Shown piece by piece: positions 52,711 to 63,537 of a DNA stretch of 64,000 bases. The position numbers and the translations under genes were made by a program. The number at the start of each line of letters is the position of its first letter. Position 1 is the first letter of the stretch. The notes under the pieces are model-generated. The model saw nothing but the letters and a program-made list of their open reading frames with translations. It was not told the DNA's origin and made no database searches. This DNA is from Sphaerolaimus hirsutus (taxonomy: Eukaryota > Nematoda > Chromadorea > Monhysterida > Sphaerolaimidae): positions 7,065,206-7,129,205 of the forward strand of contig OZ038459.1 of the NCBI GenBank assembly GCA_964036195.1. The letters are read 5' to 3'.

Positions 52711-54093
52711 CAGGGTTGGTTTTATAAAAATCATTTGTATACAAATTGTATAAAAATTGTATAAAAATGTATTTTATTTTAATTTTATTCTTGTTTCATT
52801 TTATTTTATTTTATTTTATTCCAAAATAATAATAAAATAATAAAATGGACCATTTTACAAAAATTTTACAGAAATTTTACAAAAAATCAGAATCTTGCAT
52901 GCAAGGTCAGAAAAATGTGATAATTAGACCTAAACATGAAAAACGTGTGACAAATTTTACCATTACTTTGCAAAAGTTGCATGCAGTAGGTATTGTTAGC
53001 TAGTTGCAAGTGTTAAGTTACAATTATCGATAAGAATGGTTTGCATTTTCAGTAGAAGGATTACTGGAGTGTGCTGGGCGCATTTGTAAAACATCATGCA
53101 AAGTGTCAATTGTCATGACAAATGTAGTAAAGAGTCAATTGGCATCTCAAATGTCAAGCAAGGTATAATTGTCATGACAAATGTTGTGCAGAGTGTAAAT
53201 TGTGTATCTGAATCTTATGTTTTGGTATCCAAACCTTATATTTTGGTATCCAAATCTTATGTTTTTGTATCCAAAAGTTCACATAAGCTTTGGTTACAAA
53301 AACAACAAGATTTGGATACAAAATATAAGATTTGGATACAATTTGCTTTACAGTTTCCACCTTAATTTATATCTGTCATGACAATTGACACTTTACTTAA
53401 CATTTTCATGAAAATTGACACTTTCCATTCCATTTCATATGACATCTTGACACTTTACATGGCTTGGGACTGCCCCAGCTCCACGAATGAACAGGTTGAA
53501 CTATAAACGACAGAAAAAATTTTTTACAAAAAATATGAATTTTTATACAATTTTTACAAAAATATGAATTTGTATACAATTTCACTCAGTTACTTATTTA
53601 TGTCGAGAAAATTTTGAGTAATTTTTTCCCCAATTTTTACTCAAAATTGCTAATATTCACCTTCAAAATCACTATTAAACATTCCATAACTTCAATTCAC
53701 TATTCAATATTCACCTTCGATATGAATCACTGCTAAAAAATTTGCCTTGCTTAAAAAAATTGGAGAGTTGTACAAACCGCTAAGTGGAGAGTTGTACAAA
53801 CCGCTTGAGCCCAGTGTTGATAAATCCTCTACATGGTATGGATGACTTTGCCACTCGTGTTGAACTTGATTACTGGAGTGTGCTGGGCGCATTTGTAAAA
53901 CATCATGAATTTTTATACAATTTTTACAAAAATATGAATTTGTATACAATTTTACAAAAATTTTACAAAAATTCGAATTTTTATACAATTTTTATTTTTA
54001 TTTTGAAATTTTCCATTTTATTTTATTTTATTCTTCAATTTTCCATTTTATTTTTTTTTTTTTTTATTCTTTTCTGAGATTTTGCCAACCCTG
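52711..54093. mobile_element. hAT-like element, CAGGGTTGG termini, TTTTACAAAAATT body
   Basis: Perfect TSD ACCATGAC at 52703-52710 and 54094-54101. Ends CAGGGTTGGTTTTATAAAA and TTTTGCCAACCCTG. Blocks of TATACAAATT, ATTTTACAAAAAT and TTTTATTTTATT words lie at each end and at 53520-53580. It contains the GTATCCAAATCTTAT hairpin and a 38-bp direct repeat (53061-53098, 53871-53908), so it is rearranged. Confidence 0.9.
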
Positions 54094-54139
54094 ACCATGA
54101 CTTTATGGTTTTGGCATGCAGCCAGCTGTGCTTGTATTA

Positions 54140-54267
54140 GAGGTATACCTTACATTGGAGGTATGCCTTATATTTATTTCATCACGTTCAAAAAAGCCAA
54201 AAGGTATACCTTATATTAGAGGGTACCTTATATTGGAGGTATACCTTATATTGGAGGTAATACGGTA
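54140..54267. mobile_element. TA-type element fragment, TTATATTGGAGGTATACC body
   Basis: About six copies of CCTTATATTGGAGGTATA, ending in GGAGGTAATACGGTA. The shared TACGGTA end links it with the CCGTA group, but the left end is missing. Confidence 0.6.
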
Positions 54268-55057
54268 ATAAATAACTTGAATTTAAAAAATCAACAACAT
54301 GAACTCCAATCCACTTTCAATCAACATTCAACATCCGATTTTGCTGGCTAAAAATAAACAGAAACAAAATTACAATACAAACGAAGCAAACAAACTGTAA
54401 TGAACTTTATACTGTGCAAGGGATATCGTCGTCATGAGCCAGGAAACTGACATAATTTGATCTACATTTGACATAATTTGATCTACATTTGACATAATTC
54501 TAGCCCATGGCACTGCACTGATCAGTTAATTATGATATCTACGATAAAACATCTTAATTGAAGACCAAAATGATAATTTTTCATACCCTGCATTGCCGTG
54601 TCACTGTAAATGAATATGGTACTCAATTTGTCACGTGACTTAATTCATCCAACAAATACGGCAACACTCATTTCACAGTGTGCAGCAAAAAACCATCGTA
54701 TGTATAATAACAATCCCGCGTATGTTATTTATTCGCATCTAGCATTCACTGAAACCGTAGCAATAGAACTTTGCACGCGTGCCTTCAGTGCGGCTAAAAG
54801 GCACAAACAAAACATGCTTGCTGCATGCTTTGTTTCCTACTGATTTGCATTCTACAGCCTGCGTAAGACGGAAACTTTGCGATTCTCTCAACTTGGGAAT
54901 TCGATTTCTTCTGCCGGCATTATGCCTTTTTGAGGTGTGGCCCATTTTCGACCGATTCGCTGCGAGTAAATGCCGGTAAACTTCAAATGGGCTACGATGC
55001 ATGGATTTGCCGTTTCGACGGTCGACCGCATTCCTTGATTGGCCCCACAGCGCTGGT
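54268..55057. other. unannotated DNA
   Basis: A short direct repeat (TTTGACATAATTTGATCTACA, near 54450-54500) is present. A 110-codon minus-strand frame at 54739-55071 matches no family I recognise. Confidence 0.3.
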
Positions 55058-55065
55058 ATGATGTT

Positions 55066-56881
55066 TAGCATACCAAAAAATCACCGATTTTTTGGAAAAT
55101 ATATATAAATATATCACTCCAAATTTAGGAAAAATATAAATATATATAAATCACTCTAGGTCTCCAGAAAATATAATTAAATTACTGAAAAATAACTCTA
55201 AGCTTGAAAAAAATTACAAAAAATCACTTGCCCTTTATTTTGTTTTCAAGCAATATTCTGGGCTTTGTTTACCATTTGCAAGCAAAAAGTGTACTTTAAT
55301 ATCCCACAGTCATTTATTATCATTCCACAATATTTATACAATAAGTGAAAACATCAAGGAAATATCAGAAGAGAAAAATTCAACCTACATCCTCAATGAC
55401 AACTGAAAAAACATATTGCGCTGCAAACATTTGCACTCAAACTTAAGCACCTGGTTGTCACAATGGACATTTGACTGAATTGGTGCTCAACACTTGCAGC
55501 AGTGCCAGGTATGCTAAGCAAGTTTTAGTCAATGCAACTAAAATATTTCATCCAGTTCAATTTAATATGCTTTTAATTTTTTATTTTCAAACAGCAAAAC
55601 TGAAACCAGGCACACTGCTTTCAGGAGTCCATACACTCCATCCACTCCAGAATTTGTTCTCTCACAGTCCAGACATCAAGTAAACAATGTCAGCCAGCAC
55701 TGATTTCAGGCTTTCAAAAATATTACAATAAAACTTACTGTTGGTCATATTCATAGCAAAAAGTGATTTCCATGCTGTCACTCAGGTTTTGTGTATCAGG
55801 TGCAACGGTTTGGGTAAAAAATTGCATGATCAATACTAAAAAATGTATTGAAAAAATTTCTCTTGCCTTTTTTGCATGCTGTATGTCCAACCTTTAAATA
55901 GAGCATAAAGTTCATAGGATGACATAAATAAAAAATTACTAAAACAGTTCACATCTTTGTCACACACAAAATGAAAACAAAGTGATGGTAATATCACCAT
56001 TTGTCATCATTTGAGTTTTCACAGCAAAAATAGATCCGTGAAGTGTGTGGAAGCAGGCTGGATATGCGTGAAGCGGGCGCTTGCACACGCTTCCACACGA
56101 TTTCACCCGCTTCCACCAACATCACGAAAATCTCGGTGAAGTGTCTTCCACCAGCTTCACCTAGCTTCACCACGCGCTCCATGCGCATCCAAACATGTGG
56201 AAGACACTTCACAGTGCTAGTGCTTCCACACACTTCCCCTATGTATAAATACATTTGTCTGGGAGGACCATACCATGAAGTTTCTTCATGCAGATTTTTG
56301 TGATGTGTGTGGAAGCTCCAACATTCTCAGTGAATCGTCGGGAAGTGTTGGCATGAAGACACTTCATGACACTTCACCGCGCATTCACACAACCAGTTTT
56401 TGCTGTGTTTCACATTAGGTAAACACAATGGCAAACTAGTGACTTGCCAACACCACCTGACAAAAATTCATGCCATTTGTGAAAACTGACCATATAAACT
56501 GACTACTGACCTTTACATTCAGTAGTGGAAAACTGGATAATCTCATCATTTTTGGCCATTTCAGTTTTCAAAAAAGTCATGATGAAAGTGTAGGCACATT
56601 ATTTTAACTCAAAACTGCTCTACATGGACAGTAATGTTTTCTGGAGAAAATCACTCGCAAAAATATCTTGCACAGATTACATGTTTTAGTCATAAAGTGC
56701 AATCATTGAACCACAATGTATCTAGTATGAGTGATTTTCTCAGTGATTTTTTAAATTTAAAAAATATATATAAATATATCACTCAGAATTTGAAAAAAAT
56801 ATAAAAATATATAAATCACGGGTTATTTATATTTATTGTGATTTTCGAAAATATAAATCACGGGTTATTTTTCGAATGCTA
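55066..56881. mobile_element. hAT-like element, TAGCATACCAAAAAAT termini, ATATAAATCAC body
   Basis: Perfect TSD ATGATGTT at 55058-55065 and 56882-56889. Ends TAGCATACCAAAAAATCACC and ATTTTTCGAATGCTA. Subterminal words AAAATATATAAATCACTC are repeated at both ends. The core (55210-56740) is long, without a transposase-like frame, and contains the GTGAAG/CTTCCAC block. Confidence 0.9.
56036..56400. repeat. CTTCCAC/GTGAAG motif block inside the hAT-like element
   Basis: About twenty words of GTGTGGAAG, CTTCCAC, GTGAAG and CTTCAC in both orientations, from CGTGAAGTGTGTGGAAGC to ACTTCACCGCGC. Probably a nested motif-bodied element; its ends and TSD were not resolved. Confidence 0.55.
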
Positions 56882-57001
56882 ATGATGTTTTGGCATTTGA
56901 ATTGCGCCCTGTCTCTTGAGATCGCACGCTTTTCGTTCTGATGGAGAGGTCTGTCTTGGGAGCGGAAACTTGCCGCAATTCCAAGAGGAACTAAAAATAC
57001 C

Positions 57002-57412
57002 TACCGTATTTCCTCAAAAAACCCCTGAGGGGTATATTATTTCGCCAGCTAAATTTGAGGGGGTTAATTCGAGGGGGGTCTATTATTTCGCCAGAAATTT
57101 TTGGAAATTCCCCATACTCGGACGTAAAAATTATCAAACAATTACATAAATGTACATGTGTTTTTAGTCATATATGACTGTATATACACATAAAGCCTTC
57201 CCTAACGTCACTCAATCATCGGTTTTAACGTGTGTTCTGTTGTACAGATCACAAACTGTGGTATTTGCCACGTACGTTCTCTTTACATCAATTTTACGGG
57301 GGGAGGGGCTATTTCAAGAGGGGTGTGGCTTATTGTTCCTCAGCCATATTTTAGGGGGTATTTCGAGGGGGAGTTCAATTCAAGGGGGGGTTAATTCGTG
57401 GGTAATGCGGTA
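57002..57412. mobile_element. poly-C TA-type MITE
   Basis: Ends TACCGTATTTCCTCAAAAAA and TTAATTCGTGGGTAATGCGGTA; core words ATATGACTGTATATACACA and CTAACGTCACT match the copy at 59996-60424. Confidence 0.8.
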
Positions 57413-58177
57413 AATGTTTTGGTGCACTGATTTGAATGCCTTTGCACATGATGTTCAATATTATACCGTACTTTGATGAAAAAATTTGAATTTATGCACT
57501 AAATTTGTGTGTGGAATTTATGCACTAAACTCAAATTTATGCACATCCAAAAAAGCGAACCGACAAGCGAAATATTTTTGAAATGCTTATAACTCTGGAA
57601 CGACATGGACGATTTATCTGCCAATTGGCATGTGAGTGCATTTAAGTGGTGAGTATGCTTCACTGCATTTCCTTGCATATATGGAACTTTATTCCAAAAT
57701 TATGTAACTTTTTCAGTTTTTAAAATTTTTGGCACAAGTCGCAGTGTAAACGCAGCTTAAGTCCGTTCTTTTTCGAAATATATGAGATGTACCACGTGTT
57801 TTTACCTATGCGAATAACCATACCTACCGATATGTTTTCCTAGAAATTGACCACCCTGTGTTTGTTCCAACGATGGGTAAGTTCTCCGAAAAAAAACACT
57901 TTCTGTGTTTTGAGTTTTTCAAAAATGAATACCTGTGTTTTGAGTGTTTTTCTCAAAAAAAACGTGAGTATAGTCGGCAGACATGATACTATACAATGAG
58001 TTGCATGATGTCATATCATGCACGATGTATCCAACCCGTAGAACTCTGTTTTGGTGACTCGTGCTTCGGTATACGGAATGAAACTATTCAATTGTGCCCG
58101 CACAATTCAAACCCCCGTCAAAGTGTAGTTGAGTTTTTTTTGGCATGATGCCATCCAAGCATCGTCTGGATCTGAAT

Positions 58178-59041
58178 GGCGCACCGCACACTCAAAATTT
58201 TCAAGGGCGGTTTGAACGTTTTTGAGTTCCGCCAAGGTGGAACTCCAAGGGCGGTTTGAACAGTTTGAGTTCGGCCAAAAACAGTGTCAGGGGCGGAATT
58301 CGAACAAAGTCCAGACCAAATTCTGATGGATCCACCCAAGTTCGAACACTTTTTGGGCATTTGCTTGTTGTAACATGTTCAAACCTAATGTTTCAAAAAC
58401 ATATGGACACTTTCAATTCCGCCCTTGACTTAAGAGATATGCCACTTAGAGAAGGTTGTTATGAGAAACACATCTTATTTATCTTGCCAAACATATTTGT
58501 AAAAATTTTTTATACAGGTAGATTCAGGTTTTGTCTTCAAAAATGAATAGAGAAATTTTTTTGTTAAATAGAGATATTAATCCACTTGTTTTAATGATAT
58601 TAAAGTTCACCGTGTGGCATATTTGTGTAAACAGAAACTGAATTCCACCACCCTGGTAGAAAGTGTCCGTATGTTTTCTTGCCTAGATGGCGCACTGCAC
58701 ACTCAAAAGAGTGCGGACGTTGTTCAAACGCTTTGTGCTTTCCGCCCTTTCCAAATTAATTCAGCCCATGCACAATTCGAGGCAATTCCGCCATGAGTAA
58801 AAAGAGTGCGGACGTTGTTCAAACGCTTTGCGCTTTCCACCCTTTCCGAATTAATTCCGCCCCTGCACAATTCGAGGCAATTCCGCCATCGTCAAAGTGT
58901 TCAAACGTTTCATGTGCGGAATTGAAATCAAGGGCAGTTCGGACGTTTTTGAATTCCACCCCCGATTTTAATCCCGCCCTTTTGAATTCCTACCTTGAAA
59001 AAGTGTTTGAACCGCAACTGAAAATTTCAGTGTGCCATGCG
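58178..59041. mobile_element. TTCCGCC/GCACACT motif element(s)
   Basis: GGCGCACCGCACACTCAAAA at the left and TTTCAGTGTGCCATGCG at the right resemble the TIR at 17699-17921. A third terminal word (GGCGCACTGCACACTC, 58687) and a repeated 80-bp unit (58710-58790 and 58805-58890, AGAGTGCGGACGTTGTTCAA) suggest internal duplication or two elements. Confidence 0.6.
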
Positions 59042-59873
59042 ACATTAAATACAAAGCGGGAACGTTTTCTGAATTCAAAATTTTGAACGTAACAAGTTTT
59101 CGTCAAAATGAATCGATAGCGTGTAACTTTTCTAAATATGAATTAGATTAAACGTAGGTAAATGTATAATCAAAAATTTGCAGCACCTATTGGCACAAAA
59201 ATAGGAGTAAACGAGTGCGTAAAGAACAGCACATTTTTATTTTCCTTCTTACTATTGTTATATTTTCTTTTTTACTAAATTCCTTTCTCGTTCGCTCTAC
59301 AAGAACAAAATATAACTTTCCAATTTTGTAGAATGATATGTCTGTCAACTATACATATTGACATATTCACGACCCACTGTGCACCGTTTTTCTACCGTAT
59401 TTAAGATGTATTGCACTTCACTGTTCAGTAAGATGTTGAATTTCATTGACGCTCAGCGAAGGGAAACATAAGTGGACCAAACCTGTATAACATCATGTCT
59501 GCCGACTATAACTCTGTTTTTATTTCTGTGTTTTTTGTCAAAACTTGAGTTTTTTTAGTTTTTTTTCTCTAAAAAACTCTAGTTTTTTCCCAAAAAATTC
59601 GAGTTTTCCCCAAAAAAATTCTAATTTACAGCATTTCGATCTGGAAACAGTGGTTTTCTTATAAAATATTGGTTTTGCACATGTTTTAACCCCACATAAC
59701 ATTTGTGTATTCATTCAAGTGTCAAAAAAGTCCATAAAAATATCCACAAAGAGGACATCAACATCACAACACCAGCAACAAAATGCCCAGAAACGACAAT
59801 TTACGCAGTACCTCAACATTCTTCAATGGATGTGCACTGTATGGAAGACTATGGAATTGATTTGAACTACAAC

Positions 59874-59995
59874 TACCATATTACCTCGAAATACCCCCAT
59901 GAGGGTTTATTATTTCATCTGAAAGTGTTGTAAGGATCATAGAAAATAGTAGGCATTGACGTACCAAAACAGGTTATAAATGCGTACAAACAGGA
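59874..59995. mobile_element. poly-C TA-type MITE fragment
   Basis: TACCATATTACCTCGAAATACC followed by GGGTTTATTATTTC and the core AAGGATCATAGAAAATAGTAGG shared with 50300-50340; interrupted by the next copy. Confidence 0.65.
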
Positions 59996-60424
59996 TACCG
60001 TATTACCTCGAAATACCCCCAGGGGGTTTATTATTTCGCCAGCAAAATTTGAGGGGGGGATAATTCGAGGGGGGGGTTTATTCGAGGGGGGGGTCTATTA
60101 TTTCGCCAGAAATTTTCGGAAATTCCCCATACGCGGACGTAGAAAAATCAAACAATTACATTGATGTATATGTGTTTATACGCATATATAACTGTATATA
60201 CACAAAAACCCTTCCCTAACGTCACTTAATCATCAGTTTTAACGTGTGTTCTGCATTGTACAGATCACAAACTGCGGTATTTGTCATGTACGTTCACGTT
60301 ACACTCAATCTTAGGGGGGGTATTTCGAGGGGGGGGTTTATTATTTCCTCAGCCGAAATTTAGGGGGGGTATTTCGAGGGGGGGGTTAATTCAAGGGGGG
60401 GGGTTAATTCGAGGTAATACGGTA
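59996..60424. mobile_element. poly-C TA-type MITE
   Basis: Complete: TACCGTATTACCTCGAAATAC to TTAATTCGAGGTAATACGGTA, with several G7-G9 boxes and a core like that of 57002-57412. It sits inside the fragmentary copy 59874-60631. Confidence 0.8.
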
Positions 60425-60631
60425 GGTATATTTGAAATAAACATGTAGATTGCTACACAACCTAGTACAGTCTATGTGTAGCTGCGATGCAAATTAGCAG
60501 TAATAAATACACCATGTACATTGGATACATGATGCACATCATTATTGATTTCAAGGGTATTTTAAGAGGGGGGTATTACTTATTATTTCACCAGTCCATT
60601 TTGAGGGGGGTTAATTTGAGGTAATAAGGTA
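60425..60631. mobile_element. poly-C TA-type MITE, right part
   Basis: Continues the core interrupted at 59995 (AACATGTAGATTGCTACACA, GATGCAAATTAGCAGTAATA) and ends TTAATTTGAGGTAATAAGGTA. Confidence 0.65.
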
Positions 60632-61372
60632 TACTTAAATGTCGAAACTTAAATTGTCAAATCCACCATGAGATGTGCATGTCATCTTTAATTTACCTTT
60701 GTACCATTATAAAATATGAATACATTATGTACATATTTACATACTATACATGCATATCTTATCTTGTTTAGTTTAACTGAATTAATGTGCATTCAACCGC
60801 TTCGCTGAAAAAAACCCACAAAAACTCAAAAAACTTTTCTGTGTTTCCGTGTTTCTGTGTTTCTGTGTTCTCCAAAAAAAAAACTCATTTGAGTTTTGAG
60901 TTTTTCAAAATTTATGAGTTTCCATGTTTCTGTGTAAAACAAAAACACAGAAACTCAATGAGTTTCTGTGTTCAATTTCTGTGTTTTTTCCATCGTTGGT
61001 TTGTTCCCGCAATACTAAGAAGAGGCACTAGGTATACTTAAAATATCAGTTTAGGTACCTACATAGGTATGAAAATACCTAATTGTTTGTACAGTAGGTA
61101 AGAGGTGAATGCCATGGTATTTCCATAACAACCGCAGTCATGTAAGAATTTCTGTAGGGTGGGGTAATTAGAATAAGTTGTAAGGTTTGGTGGCCAGTAC
61201 GGATGCGACCATGCCACCACCACTAAAAAATACTTTCTCACTCTTTCTAAAAATACCAGTATTGTGACAACCATGCTTCTATTCATTAAACTTGTGCTTT
61301 GCTTGCATAGATTCTCCCGTCCCAGATAATCTACCGTATTTGAATCTACCGTATCTACCAGATAATCTACCG

Positions 61373-62233
61373 TAAAGCCGGAATAATGATGACGTCGTAA
61401 AATTGATTACATCAAAATAGACATAGGTACAGCGTTGAAATTTCAGAATTTGATAGGTCTAGTAATTGTGTGTAATGTCCTAAAAAAATTAAGAAAATTA
61501 TTATTACCGTATTTCCTCGAAATACCCCCCCCCTCGAAATACCCCCCCCTCGTTTGACCCCCCCCCCCCTCTCGAGACCACTATGAAACAATCACCCCCC
61601 CCCCTCGAAATACCCCCCCCCAAATTGAGTGTAAAGAGAACGTACATGACAAATACAGCAGTTTGTGTTCTACGTAGTGCAGAACACACGTTAAAACAAT
61701 GTCGGAATCACGTTAGAACAGTGTACATACCATCTACATACTAATATTAGTCTACAGAACCTTATAAATGGCGGTTTTTGTTGCATTTTTCGACGTCTGC
61801 GTACGTTTCAGACGACAATTTCGTACTTGGTTTTCAAAATTTTTCTTGTGAAACAATAACCCCCCCCCCCCCTCGAAATACCCCCCCCCTCGTTTAACCC
61901 CCCCCCTCTCGGGACCACTATGAAACAATCACCCCCCGGGGGGTATTTCGAGGAAATACGGTAGTTAATAAGTTATTAATTTTACGTCAAAATTTACACA
62001 TTCTACATCAACATTTCACATCAAACATTTTACGTCACCAAAAAATTTTGACGTTAAATTAATAACTACTTAAACAATCATTATTTGATAAATTTTTTTG
62101 GGACATTACACACAATTACTAGAACTATCTAATTCTGAAATTTCAATGCTGTACCTTTGTCTATTTTGATGTAATCAATTTTACGATGTCATCATTTCAC
62201 GTCAAACGCCGCTGAGCTCTAATTCCGGCTTTA
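61373..62233. mobile_element. palindromic MITE, AAGCCGGAAT termini, interrupted copy
   Basis: Same family as 22908-23325; outer bases TAAAGCCGGAAT and AATTCCGGCTTTA. It lacks about 25 bp after the left terminus and carries the poly-C MITE at 61505-61963. Confidence 0.85.
61505..61963. mobile_element. poly-C TA-type MITE, complete copy nested in another MITE
   Basis: Ends TACCGTATTTCCTCGAAATAC and GTATTTCGAGGAAATACGGTA, 459 bp. C-rich boxes occur on both sides of a core with GTGTAAAGAGAACGTACATG and GGAATCACGTTAGAACAG. It interrupts a known MITE, so its borders are defined independently by the uninterrupted relative. Confidence 0.9.
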
Positions 62234-62239
62234 GTGGCA

Positions 62240-62417
62240 GTTATTGACGCATTTTTCTACGTCTGCGTACATTACAAACAACAAATTAGTACCGGGTTTT
62301 CAAAAAATTTCTGGCGGAATAATAACCCCCCTCGAAATACCCCCCTCGTTTAACCCACCTCAAAATTTCCACTCTGAAAAAATAAACCCCCGGGGGGTAA
62401 TTCGAGGAAATACGGTA
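62240..62417. mobile_element. poly-C TA-type MITE, left end missing
   Basis: GACGCATTTTTCTACGTCTG, AATAATAACCCCCCTCGAAA and the terminus GGTAATTCGAGGAAATACGGTA. It starts next to the end of the interrupted palindromic MITE. Confidence 0.7.
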
Positions 62418-63225
62418 GACGCTCGTTGTGAGGGCAACCTTCCCCCGGATCTGCGGCCACATTGCGTGTTTTGCTTTGGGCTTCCTTTGGTGTTTTTTTC
62501 TTCAAAGATGTTCCGTGCGCGGTGGACTTTTCGGACGGCGCATAATCGGCGCCACTGCACGCCGGCGCGCCGAATAGCCACTGAAATTGAATGAGCGTTT
62601 TTCCGCTCGTTTTCAATGTGTTGCACTGCGCTATTCATGGGGGGTGCATCATTTAGTATGCTAGTCACTTAGTATGACGCGGAAATGCACAGTTTGTATG
62701 CTTTAGTGCCTCATTTCAAGTGCTACTGTGCTAGAAGTGAATTGAGAAGTGAAATGAGAAGTGAATTGAGCAGTAAAAAGTAAAAAAACACATGGCAAGT
62801 GACAAGAAAATGCTTAAAAAATATTCAACAAATTCAATTCACTTCTAATGCTCATGAAACCCATCTTAAGTGTCGCATTTGATGAGCAAGCATGAGATGA
62901 TTTTATGGTGGCATACAACGTGTAGTAAGTCGTCATGTCAAGCGATGCCTTACAGCATCCTAAGTGAGCTTTTTGGCAGCATACCAAACGCCTAGCATCC
63001 TAAGTGGTCTGGCCTCCATTCATGGGCGCGGCGATATTTTGTAACCCGAACCGGGCTGCCAAATTCGTTCAATAAATTCTGGAGCCGAGTCGAGCCGGCC
63101 GAAAAATGTTCGCGTGGAAAATAAATGGTTGGATTCAGATATCCTACCCAAACTGCGCGATGGTACACAACCGAAACTTTGACCGAAAATACACATGAGG
63201 GGTTGGCGTATACAGTCTGGTGTCA
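62418..63225. other. unannotated DNA
   Basis: 62418-62640 is fairly GC-rich with overlapping frames on both strands, none matching a family I recognise. 62700-62800 repeats AGAAGTGAATTGAG words, and CACTTAGTATGACGC/GCATCCTAAGTG at 62665 and 62993 are possible decayed element ends. Confidence 0.3.
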
Positions 63226-63537
63226 CTCCCACACCCTGTAAAATGTAAAATGTCATGCACAAGGCGTGAAAAAGCACGTAAAATTCCCTGAAGAATTGCA
63301 AACTCGTTTGCATTTGACACTTGACTTTTGACACATTGCATGGCATTGAAATTCTACAGGGCATTTAACATGACTTTTGACACATTTGACGTTTTACATG
63401 ATTTTTTTGACACTTTGCATGTCATTACAATTTTTACATGGCTTTTAACACTTTACATGCCATTTAACATTTTACATGACTTTTAGCACTTTGCATGAAA
63501 CTTGACATTTTCCAGGCTCCGGGACTGCCCCCTGGCG
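63226..63537. mobile_element. TGTCAA-motif element
   Basis: Left TGTCACTCCCACACCCTGTA, right (CCGGGACTGCCCCCTG); the body is a ladder of TTTTACATGACTTTTGACAC words. Related to 30084-30307 and 40714-41813. TSD not clear. Confidence 0.6.

Larger units (their letters stand above)
57868..60998. mobile_element. hAT-like element, CAACGATGG termini, TGTGTTTTGAGTTTTTC body, 3.1 kb with nested insertions
   Basis: Perfect TSD GTTTGTTC at 57860-57867 and 60999-61006. Ends CAACGATGGGTAAGTTC and TTTTTTCCATCGTTG. End and internal blocks (57885-57965, 59515-59620, 60800-60985) repeat GTGTTTTGAGTTTTT and AAACACAGAAACTC words. Much of the length is later insertions: the GCACACT group (58178-59041) and poly-C MITEs (59874-60631). 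No transposase was recognised. Confidence 0.85.

Noticed and set aside
62244..62668. Overlapping frames in the GC-rich segment after the MITE end
   Set aside because: Frames on both strands are open because of composition and include MITE terminus sequence. No conserved motif was found.
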